The notes under the pieces were generated by a model, which had not been told where the DNA came from, made no database searches, and saw only the letters and a program-made list of their open reading frames with translations. This document shows, piece by piece, positions 43,697 through 53,830 of a stretch of 64,000 nt of DNA. Positions within the stretch are counted from its first letter, which is position 1, and every line of letters starts with the position of its first letter. The DNA comes from Adineta ricciae. Taxonomy: Eukaryota; Rotifera; Eurotatoria; Adinetida; Adinetidae. A program made the position numbers and the translations under genes. Where the stretch lies: NCBI GenBank assembly GCA_905250025.1, contig CAJNOJ010000088.1:124001-188000 (forward strand), read 5' to 3'.

Positions 43697-43882
43697 GTCA
43701 ATATATATCTTGAAAATCTTGATGCCGTACCTATTGATCATTTCCCTTCGCGAACACGTCATCTATATCAAGACCGATTTCTATTTTACGAGAAGTATTA
43801 TAGAGAAGTATTTGTTCTGCGCAAATATTCTTCTTCTGGGCGTCGAAGTAAACGAAATCAGAACTCTTCGTACATAAAATAA
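43697..43882 (+). pseudogene. Short coding-like fragment, possibly S28 peptidase-like
   Basis: An open stretch just after the trypsin stop encodes VNIYLENLDAVPIDHF and YQDRFLFYEKYYREVFVL, then ends in TAA. The PIDHF...Q-R-F/Y...YY pattern resembles the start of prolyl carboxypeptidase-like S28 enzymes. No ATG, no continuation and no catalytic part, so at most a fragment. Confidence 0.25.
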
Positions 43883-44183
43883 AGGAGAATAGCGGATATT
43901 CGATATACACAAATCTTGTTTTTGTTTTGTCTTTATTCAGTATTTATTACCTATCTGACAGCTCAAATATTGAATGAATACTCGTTTGGATATCTTTGCT
44001 TCTATCATGTTCTGAAAATCAGCGATTTCACAAGCAACTGTCTCAATGCAAAGAGCCGTAAAGACGGAGAATCGATAAAGTTAGCATTAAAACATGTCCG
44101 GCAAGTAATTTCAATCCAATATTTGACCATTCTTTGAATACACAATTATTTCCTTCATAAACTTTCATTCGTTTTACTTCAAA
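43883..44183. other. Intergenic spacer
   Basis: Short AT-rich convergent spacer; no gene seen. Confidence 0.35.
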
Positions 44184-45302
44184 TCATAATATATGCGTCT
44201 CAAGAAAATCATGACATGCTTGATCATAGTTTCTGTCTCTGTGCGGAACGCATTTCAAATCAAACTTATTGTCATTGTTACCAACAAACAATCGTGCAAA
44301 GCATAAATGCTCTTGTTGCCAATTGAACGCACGGATGCGATATGCTTGTACAATGAATCTAACCAACGGACTTTCTTTATCGAGAGACGATTGTACATAT
44401 TGCACTAAGTCACATATTCTGTCCGTATCGATGGAGTCATCTAAATGAAATATCACTTCATCTCCAGTCAAAGCTGCACACTTCGCGTCGACGTTTCTTT
44501 CAGCTAGACAACGACGAAGAGTCGTTTGATAAATATTCGTCGTGTAATATAAATACAATGCGTGTAGTTTGTGACGCTCGGGTAGATCACCGAAACAATC
44601 CATTCGCAATTTTTTGCTGTTTGTGATTATAGGTCTGGCTCCAACGAATACCGAAAGAAAATCTGCCCAAGTTGGATATATCTGAGCATCGATAGTGTGT
44701 ATATATTGAAGCATGGAGAAGTTTGCAGATTTCATATCAACACTTAGAAAAACTTTTCCATCGTTGCGTACTTCATAGATTTGATTGATGATTTCAGGTA
44801 CAGCGGGGACTTTGACTGGTTGCCTAATGAATTCTTGGTATGCTGGATTTGAAAATATTAATTCGCGTAAGAATTGAAGTAGACAATTCCTAAAACGTTG
44901 TAAGAAAACACTTCCATGCCAGTCGCAAAGATCATTTAATTCTTGCCATTCCGGTGATGCCTCACTGTTCATTTGTTCTGGAGTCAAATAACGACTGGTT
45001 AACTGGACGAATAGAATTAGTTTGTCTCGGTCACGTTCTTTTCTTCTCTCCAAATCGAAGAGTTTGTTCTTTGAAAGTCGAACACTGAATATTCGCTCAC
45101 TATGCTTCTTTGTTACGGCGGAACTATTTTCTTGGTTTAGATTTTGATATACAATTTGATACTTGACAGATAAAATACTCAAAATCATTCGTTCGAAAGA
45201 TGTAGTGTTCGTTAGATCCAACGTATCCTCAGTTGACTGGTTGAGCCATTCTTGAATTCGATTTTCCCACTGCTCCCATTGAACAAAAATTGGACTATCC
45301 AT
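44184..45302 (-). CDS. Unknown protein with polymerase-palm-like motifs
   Basis: Single exon, 372 residues from the ATG at 45302 (an in-frame GTG at 45314 is ignored). The first half is helical and basic (LSKNKLFDLERRKERDRDK). The second half has VFLSVDMKSANFSMLQYI, which looks like motif A of a palm-type polymerase (h-x-x-D-x-x-x-A-N/F), then about 70 residues on CAALTGDEVIFHLDD, which looks like a motif C (G-D-D/E). Between them FGDLPERHK. I do not recognise a named family; I have the impression that similar pairs occur in giant-virus proteins, but cannot confirm. No signal or membrane segment. Confidence 0.55.
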   Translation of the reverse strand: MDSPIFVQWEQWENRIQEWLNQSTEDTLDLTNTTSFERMILSILSVKYQIVYQNLNQENSSAVTKKHSERIFSVRLSKNKLFDLERRKERDRDKLILFVQLTSRYLTPEQMNSEASPEWQELNDLCDWHGSVFLQRFRNCLLQFLRELIFSNPAYQEFIRQPVKVPAVPEIINQIYEVRNDGKVFLSVDMKSANFSMLQYIHTIDAQIYPTWADFLSVFVGARPIITNSKKLRMDCFGDLPERHKLHALYLYYTTNIYQTTLRRCLAERNVDAKCAALTGDEVIFHLDDSIDTDRICDLVQYVQSSLDKESPLVRFIVQAYRIRAFNWQQEHLCFARLFVGNNDNKFDLKCVPHRDRNYDQACHDFLETHIL

Positions 45303-45788
45303 CTTCTTGGGCACGGCTAGTATTTATTTAAACAAAACAACGACGTCTATCGACTGCTTGCAATGAAAATGTAATCTTGCTTAACTCTCCATTTTAACCG
45401 TCTGAAATAGAATTTATAACGCTGATGTAATGTATGATTCATTTTTTTTCTCTTGTTACACGCGAGCGTGGTGAAAACATTACATCATGTGAAGAAAGCA
45501 AAGATTTGGTAGTTATAATTGCGCGCGCTCTGTTTATTGGTAAATGTGCTTGATTAATAGACTCCCTTGTTGATGTATGAATAAATCACATAGGTTATTG
45601 CACAATAAAGCACGCGTCGCACTCAATTCTTGTCCATATTTCACAGATTCAGTGTATGAAGAAAAATTCTATAAAATGCAAGAAAAATATGGAAAACAGT
45701 TTTAGTTAACCTTCTAAATCTATATTGTTTTGAAAACTGCAAATAACGAACGTTTCTTAGTGTCTCACGAAAAGAATTCGGCCGACAT
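45303..45788. other. Intergenic spacer (divergent promoter)
   Basis: Divergent promoter region between the unknown gene and the FEM-1-like gene. No gene seen. GCGCGCGC at 45520-45527 is the only GC-rich spot. Confidence 0.4.
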
Positions 45789-48198
45789 ATGGCTGATCAA
45801 CGTAATTGCGCTCGACAACATCAATATCACAGGCATGCAATCCGGTCAGCAAAAAGAGTAAATCAAACGTTATCACGTATGTCACACTAGGACGTTTCTC
45901 TATCTACTATCTGTTCGTTTTCTATTTCCAAGATTCTCCCGAACGCACCCGATCATCTGCTCGCTCTTGGAGAAGGCAGGAACTGGTTGCTACTGGAGCT
46001 GATTCGGATTACTCAGATGTATATGACGAGACTTCGTATGAGATAAATGTTGATTATTCATATTCAAAGCCCGTTCAGAGTGTATGCTATAGAAAATATA
46101 AAAAAGACGCCATACGCCACGCTATTGATTATGACGATGCTGTTCTCCTACATGCAATTATGCAAGAACGAAAAGTGAACGCTCAGCATCAGCAGTACCC
46201 TCAAAAACGATATCGTTTAAGAAAGAAACGCAATAGACATACAATGCTCACCCACGCCATAGATCGTCAAGAGTCAGATTGCGCTCATATTATACTTAGC
46301 AACATCTTTCATGGTTATCTGTATCGTACCATTATTGAGCATGTTTGTTCTGATGGTAGAACTGCTCTGTGGCGTGCTTCTCGCAAAGGAGATCTTCATC
46401 TAGTCCAACGGCTTGTTGAACGTGGTCATGCGAATGTCAACAAATGTGGCGTTCTCATTGTTGCTGCACAGCATGGCCATAAATATATCATTCATTATCT
46501 TCTTCAAAAAGGTTGTGATCCGAATCAACAAGTAAAAAACTATAATGAACGAGCATTGCACGCCGCCACCCGTCGTAATCATCTCGATATTGTCAAAGTA
46601 CTTCTTCAGTACGGTGCTGATCCATTACTCGTTGATTACAAGCAAAGAACCGCTCTCGATTATGCAATACACAAAAGATACAACCACATCGCTGAAATTC
46701 TCATCAATCATCAACATGATCGTTTTCCAATGGCTCAGACAGGTTTCACTGCTCTGATGTTGGCAGATTATTGCAATAACACACCAATAAAGGAGATGCT
46801 AATACGGAGATTACCTGAAAAGCAAGTTGTGGATGAACTAGCTCTCGTTGCGTGTCATTATATCATTGATGGAAATCGGAAGAAGCGTCCTATAGCCTAC
46901 AGTTATTTGGAAAGAGCTTTGAGCAAAAGAATACTAACGGACAATGGTTCAGCACGTGAAACACTCGACGAGCTTGGTTTGATCCGAGATGACGATAGTA
47001 AACTACGACCATTCGCACTGATGATGAGTGAACGACTTTCAGTGGAAAATGGTGAAACAAATCATCTGATGCCACTGCTGAGAAAGCAAGATAATTTGTA
47101 TCGGTGGAAAAAGCAATATGATCGCTGTTTGGAAATGCGCATGCACGCGTATGAGCTACTATTGAAAAATGAAAGTAAACGTCAAAAGAACGTGAAATTG
47201 CGTACAGAACATCTTATTGGAGTATTGAACGCTCTAGGCAAAATACTAAAGTCAGAAAATACTATTCCAATTCGACATATGGGCATCGTCTGGTCATGGA
47301 TGCTCGATCTAGGATCATATCCATCACTCTATATACCATGCATATTATCGTCAAAAGAGATCATTTTGGAGACTCAAGAGAAATACGGTGGAAGGATGCG
47401 TAGTCGTCGACGTACTTATTATCAAGATTCACCTTCGCCATTTCATCTGCATTTTCCAGAACAATCGTCAATCAGGAGAAGAAATAAAACGTCGACGGAA
47501 ATCGTGTTCAAATTACTTTTCGTTATGCTGCACGTGAGTATTCTACTAAAATCGACCTATTTGAATTATGATCATATGTTTCATAGATGATTGATGCAAA
47601 AACAGTCAATGAGCAAGAAGAACGTGTTCTCTTGAGTTTCATTCGCCGCGGTGTACGCTCGAACACTATTGAAATTGATGATTATCCATTGTTCACCTTC
47701 TTTGTCAGTTTAATTCATTCCGGCTGGGATGACTGCACATACAGTAGCATCACGTATGTATCGATTTCCATTATTTCAATTGTTTAACAATTAGGTAACT
47801 GGTGTATAATGGAAGTATGTTGTATTTTTAGTATGCCAACGCTATCTATTATCGGATTATTAATCAATGCTGGAGCCAACGTAGACGAACTTGAGCCACG
47901 TACAAAGTCAACACCATTGCATCTAATTGCTTCGAGTGACGATGTTGATGCGGCGGTAGCGCTTATTAGAATTCTACTCGATGCAAACGCCCATTTAGAT
48001 TATGTTAATTATCAAGGTCTTCGACCAGAAGATGTAGCACACAATTTCGAAATCAAAGATTATCTCCGAGTCAATCGACAATTGTCACTTAAATGCCAGT
48101 GTGCGCATTTGATTTCTAAAAACCGCATTCGTTACAAAGATAATCTTTCAGCCAGACTCATTCAGTTTGTGCAGATGCATGATAAAACGATGACTTGA
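45789..48198 (+). CDS. FEM-1-like ankyrin protein
   Basis: Four exons, 45789-45876, 45933-47533, 47587-47753 and 47832-48198; introns 56, 53 and 78 bp, phases consistent, 740 residues. Ankyrin repeats fill about residues 60-330 (GRTALWRASRKGDLHLVQRLVERG, LLQKGCDPN, ALHAATRRNHLDIVKVLLQYGADP, TALMLADYCNNTPIKEMLI). The middle region follows the FEM-1 pattern. The last ankyrin repeats (STPLHLIASS, RILLDANAHLDYVN) are followed by LKCQCAHLISKNRIRY, matching the SLKCLAARAV end of FEM1. FEM1 proteins are substrate receptors of CUL2 ubiquitin ligases, reading C-terminal degrons. The N-terminal extension is basic and Arg/His-rich, unlike vertebrate FEM1. Confidence 0.8.
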
Positions 48199-48342
48199 GC
48201 GAAGTGTCTGTCATTCATGTGTAGATTGTATTTCGTATTGATCTTGAAGAGAAAAAAACAACTCCACAACGCCGAATATCTATCGGCACATAATCGAGCA
48301 ATTTGAGAACATCGATCTTGCAGAAATTGAGTAAAACTTCAA

Positions 48343-48546
48343 GGAAAAAGGTTTGCCCTTGGGTCTCATGTCATTGCACCATTTCAAATAGAAATTAATT
48401 CAAATAGCACCAAGCAAAAGTGTAAAACTGCAAGGTCCGAAGCATTCTTGAGAAAACTGTTAGGCGCGTTCGCGTCACACTAATGTACTGCAACTATTCA
48501 GTTAAAACATTTCTCAAATGCACAACATGACCTTGCAATCATTTTT
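48343..48546 (+). repeat. Direct repeat, copy A
   Basis: About 204 bp, close to 90% identical by eye to 49213-49415. Both encode LGSHVIAPFQIE...KQKCK-A-RSEAFLRKL-GAFAS followed by a stop in the same place. The first part is the most conserved. Copy A has TTGTGA-type breaks around it and no start. Confidence 0.7.
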
Positions 48547-49212
48547 AAAGACGCGACTACGCAAGTTTAACTTTTTGAGTCTCGATTTTTTCTCTAATAA
48601 ATCTAGGTTCGAGAGAAATAACTATTAAATATCTAGATGGTGTTTGGTATATAGTTAAAATAAAAAGCTGTGTGATCACATCTAGGGATAGGAACTTGAA
48701 AAATGAATCTATTGCTCGAATCATGTTGTTTCCCAATGTATGTCTGTTGTAATATTCGAAAGAAATTGAAAAGACTTGAGCTGCCAAATATCCATTCTCA
48801 ATCATCGACTAAATTTTGATTGAGTTGTTCGATCGAGAATCACCACTTGTGAATTCATCAAAAATAAATGAACTTTCATTTCAAAACTTGAATTTTTGAA
48901 GAAGTCTTTTCAAAAGTGTCTACGCATACAATATTGAGACAATCTCGCAAAAATGTGTCTTTACAACGAAGTGTTTGAAAAAGTACTCCTACATTTCGAA
49001 AAACCACAAATGTAACCGAAACTTTTCCACCGGGACTGAAAGGGTTAACTGATGGTCTATTAGAATGACGGTCTTCGGATTTTGCCTGTAACTTTGTTGT
49101 TTAACTGTGTCAACTGATGGTTTTGATCAATGTTACAGTACCCATAAAACCGTGGCAAAATATACCTCTTCTCTCATTCTCACCTATACAGATAGAAAGG
49201 TGTCTAGCAGAA

Positions 49213-49415
49213 AGAAAAAGGTTCGTCCTTGGGTCTCATGTCATTGCACCATTTCAAATAGAAACTAATTTAAATGGCACCAAGCAAAAGTGTAAAAATG
49301 CAAGGTCCGAAGCATTCTTGAGGAAACTGTCAGGCGCGTTCGCGTCACGCTAATTACTTCGTTGATTTAGTTAAAACATTTCTCAAATGTACAACATGAC
49401 CTTGCAATCATTTTT
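49213..49415 (+). repeat. Direct repeat, copy B
   Basis: Second copy, 870 bp downstream in the same orientation. Shared ends include GAAAAAGGTT on the left and CATGACCTTGCAATCATTTTT on the right. No target-site duplication or terminal inverted repeat is obvious, so it could be a segment duplication, a SINE-like dispersed repeat or the ends of a degraded element. Confidence 0.7.
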
Positions 49416-49563
49416 GGACATATGACTGTATGCTTAATAACTTAATCTCAAAATTGGTATTTTGTAACATGCAATAACTGGAGCAGATAGTCAATTGTAT
49501 TTCTACCTGTTAACGTAGTCTGTTTTACTCAGATAGGTTCCTTCTGTATATGCGCATCATACT

Positions 49564-50015
49564 TCATAAGACTTCATCATTAGACAATACTATATGCATA
49601 TTGCATGGTTTCTTGTAGAACAAACATCGGCTACTGACAAATATGATTTCAATTCTATCTCCATCCTGAAGCGCTCTGAATGAGAATTGTTCTAAATAAT
49701 CGTTTATAATGTCAACATACTTGTTTTCGATTGCGTAGATTATCAACCATTCAACAGTTGTGCCCCTTGGTTTTTTCCTTTTCGTTGATATGCTTTGTAC
49801 AGAAACTCATCATCATTACTAATGTTTAACCTCGTGAATACCGCAATTGTTAATTGAAGACGAAACAGCGGCTTGTCATCTTTCTTTTTCGTATCCAACA
49901 GAACGAAAACATTTTCTTGGTATTCAAACGCTAAAGAGTCTTTTTACGGATGTGTCTAGTTCTGCGACAGCTTGAACCAAAAGATGACTCATTCGACAAG
50001 AATATTTTCTTGGAT
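49564..50015 (-). pseudogene. Degraded gene remnant, unknown family
   Basis: On the minus strand, MSHLLVQAVAELDTSVKRLFS leads by a frame change into EYQENVFVLLDTKKKDDKP and LTIAVFTRLNISNDDEFLYK, then by another into VEWLIIYAIENKYVDIINDY and GDRIEIIFVSSRC. Each part looks coding and the order is natural, but frames differ and no splice sites connect them. I do not know the parent protein. Confidence 0.35.
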
Positions 50016-50262
50016 TCAAACATACTTGATCGAACGAGCCTGTTAAACTTGCGCTATGAACAAGACACAATTTTATGGCGTATCTTCTCCGAAAGATTTT
50101 TTACGCACTAGTCTCGATAGCGAGAGAAAGATAACGAGCAGATCTTTTCAGTACACATTGAAAGCTCTTTATTCTTCAGATTTTTGTTTTCGAGTAAAAT
50201 ATGAAGAACAATGACAGTGGGTTTTTTCCCAATGCTTTTGCCTTTATAAAAACAATTTTTAC

Positions 50263-53200
50263 ATGTTTATTCAGAATTTCGAACGGCTTCACGACAAAAT
50301 AATGGCAGCATCGATAGTCACTGACTTTGGTATAGCTTTGCATGATGTAGACAAAAACACGCCGGACAAAATAATCTTACGCTTTTTGAAGAAGTATTCT
50401 ACTGGCAACTATAAGATAAATAAGCGCGGCACTCCTTATCGTATGTATTCAATTGTGGTTTTTCTTCATTGGAAAACAAAACTGATTGTTTTTGCAGGTA
50501 AAAATGGTGAAGAACGTCAACGGATTTATATCGGATTCGATTCTCTGCAGAGTGTCGATGAATTTATGCGACAACGACCTTTTACGTTCGATGGTAAACT
50601 ATTGAAAGTTATGCGAAGTTTACCGAAAAGTCGATTATATGATCGAATGGTTACTGGTTTGAAAATAAACATAGAATCATTTCAAGATGAACATTTATTG
50701 ACTGATAAAGTGAATGAAAACGATTTAAAAAAGCATTTTCAATACAATGGAACGATCCTTTCCAGCAAATGGATGAATTCAGCTAAAACGGAAGCCTTAT
50801 TTCAATTCGAGGAGTGAGTATAAGAAGTATATAGAGTGTTAATAACGATTTTCAATTTGATCATTTCAGTTATGATGCAGTCGATAGAAGCATCATCTGT
50901 AACCAAATATTGAAAATTAAGGGGCGGAAAATTGATTTGGAAAAATACATCACAGGTAAAAGAGAAATATCTTTCATATCGACTCCTGAAGTAGAGAATT
51001 TGCTTTTAGACGCAGATCGTATCGCAAACAACGTTCCTTATTGTATTCATGTTAGAAATTTACCTGTTCGTGTTACAAGCGAAGAATTAGCTGATATGTT
51101 CGAAGTTCGTATTCCTTTTATTCTTGTACATCCATGCTTTCTAATCGAACAAGCGCATTCAACTGATGCTCGAACAACGAGCGAAGCTTGGATAAAAGGA
51201 TTCAGGGACAAAGCAGATGCACAACATATAGCTGAAAAAAACAGTGGCAAAACTCTGCGTAGAAATCGTATTGTATGTCAAGTGATGCAAGAAGAAATCG
51301 ACGAAGATGAATTGTGTACGAAGTTTTTAAAAGGTCAGTGTCCATATACAAATGATACGTGCCATTTCAAACATATCAGTTGTGATGAACCTGATACTTG
51401 CGAAAATCCGGATTGTTGGTATGGACATACGGATGTGCGCTCAACTAAACCGCATTTTCGACCTCCACAGCGTAAGGAGAAATCCGTTCATCTGTCTTCA
51501 CTCTATGATCATTGATTTGAACATAGGTTTGGAAGATGCACGTTATCGTGTCAAACTGAGCAATCTACCTCCCGATGTTACTCATGATGACCTTATCAAG
51601 CGGTTGAATATCAATTCGAAATTTGACAAGCATTTAATTTTGCAACCATCTGATGGCAATTCAACGAAGTCATCAATAACAGCTTACCTAGTACGACAAC
51701 CATCTGAAAATAGACTTCGACAATTGATAAATAAATATCATGACACATTTTATTCGTCGACGAGACAACAAAGAATACAATGCCAATTAGAATTAGCTCA
51801 GGAGTTCTTCGAATGGAATGATAATGCGGATATAACTTCATCGGTTAACAGCAGTCGATGTGCATCACCGACACGAAGTCTTGGGAGCACATGTTCAAGT
51901 CGAAGTCGACTACAGCAGTCATATTCATCCGTTGTTGCGGCTAATACTGTTGAACACTCTCAAATGAGTAAGCAGCCATATACATCATCGTCGATTTCAA
52001 CAAATAGATCAACTGTTCAAAAAGACGAACTCACCAGCTCATCGCAGAGATCGCAAACACGTAGAAATGCAGCTTTTTCAATCGTGTTCTTTTTTTTTCA
52101 AATAATCTCTTTATTTTAGAGACTACAGCTCGTTCATCGCCTTCGGATATGTCACAACTGGCCGCCCAATGGAAGTGGACCGGCGAAATGATGAATAACG
52201 ATTCATCTGATACGGATCAACAGTATTGGTTGAAAAATTCATCGAAGAAAGGCACGAACGCCATAATAAAAATCTACTCGTCAGGAAATCATGGGAATAC
52301 CTTATTACGTGCACGCCGTGAGCGAATTGCTCTACAACAGCTAAGTGAATTGCGTAACTGTGTGCCGAAGATATGCGAAAGTAATGTAGTCGATGAAGCT
52401 TCATCAAAAACAGAATTCTGGACAATTATGAAGTTGATGGATGGCGAAAGACTTTCAGATGATCTAAAAGTTCATGGTAAAGTTCCATTGCTTGGAGCTT
52501 TAGAAATCTGTCGATCATTGTTAATGATCATCAAACAAGTTCACAATCAGAAGATTGTTCATCGTGACATTCAACCAAGAAACATTCTTATTCAACGAAA
52601 TTCAACAACAAAGGATTTCAAATTGATGCTAGTTAACTTCACTTCGGCATGGATTGATGGTAATGAACTGATTAGTTGCATGAAACCTATCGAGGAGCAA
52701 TGGAGCAGTGAATTTTACTTAGTTCCACAGCTTGAAGAGATCAATTTTCAAACTAATCAACAAGTTCAACCTTGTCAATATAGTCCTACAATTGACGCAT
52801 CGGGCACCTGTGCTCTTCTCTTCTGGCTGCTCACTGGTCACAAACCAAGAGCATCTCGTGATATATCTGGCAATGCACCGCATCAATTACGTGATAACGT
52901 CAAAATTATCGAAAGCAAAATTGGCGCTGTCACAAGTATGTTTGTAGGAAAAATATTTTTTATGTGGAATCACCAGATTTGTCGATTTCAGGTTTTAACG
53001 ACGATAGAATTATGTATCAACATATAGAAACACATTTAAGGCTAATCTTCGATCGTGGTTTTGCTCGTCCAGATCAGCAATGGTCAATAGATGAACTTGA
53101 TTACCAGCTTCAATGCATCATCATGCCACTCCAGAACAAACACGAGCGAACCGACTATTTCCCTGTTTCATCGACAGTTAATACTAATCCGACATTGTCG

Positions 53201-53590
53201 GTGATTCCTTTCGAAGATCCGTTTGTCTGCATGGTGTCAATGATATATAATTTAAAAACTAGACTCGTCAATCGTTTTCTTAAATGCATGGGTTGGTCAA
53301 GTCAAGGCAAAAACCAGTGGATTACTGAAGATAAACGGATCGAAAATCGTGATATGTTAATCTTTGGGTATCAGGGAACTAATTTGACAATTGATATTCA
53401 TTGGAATGTCACAATTTTAGAAAATGATCGATTTAAGTTAGTTATTAACGCAAAGGGTCCGGATACAGTTAATTCAGAATTACCTCTTGGTAGTTGGAAC
53501 ATCAGACAGCCATCTACGGATTTCGAAATTTTATTAAAAAGTGTGGAATTAAAAATAAAGATTTTAATTTGTATTTTATCACAATCTTAA
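50263..53590 (+). CDS. RRM / CCCH zinc finger / protein kinase-like fusion
   Basis: Six exons, 50263-50440, 50498-50813, 50870-51471, 51527-52060, 52120-52935 and 52992-53590, with introns of 55-59 bp (the first, 57 bp, is in frame); 1014 residues. In order: RRM-like modules (ERQRIYIGFDSL, YCIHVRNLPVRVTSEELADMF), a CCCH zinc finger near residue 314 (C-x7-C-x6-C-x3-H), another RRM (RYRVKLSNLPPDVTHDDLI) and a serine-rich linker. Then comes a kinase-like domain with IIKIYSSG, HRDIQPRNIL near 689 and VNFTSAW, where DFG is replaced by NFT. Loss of that aspartate suggests a weak or dead kinase. The C-terminal part is beta-rich. RNA-linked signalling is inference. Confidence 0.75.
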
Positions 53591-53830
53591 TCAAGAGAAT
53601 TAATAAAGAAAATCTTTCGAGTAACATCGCATGTTTATCTATGTCCGAATAGAATAGAGAAACGCTCTTTTCACCTGTTTTCTATTCTTTGACCTCGAAG
53701 ATTATCGAAATGGCTGCGACGATATCAATTGCAATATCTATCTTTTTCTCGCCATACACATTGCCATAGGAAATGTTCTATTCGAACAAAAGACTCAGAA
53801 AATTCAAATGAATGTATTTATTTGTTGTTA

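Larger units (their letters stand above)
48199..50262. other. Intergenic region with direct repeats and a remnant
   Basis: Holds two 204-bp direct repeats and a degraded minus-strand coding remnant (listed separately). The remainder is AT-rich without visible genes. Confidence 0.5.
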
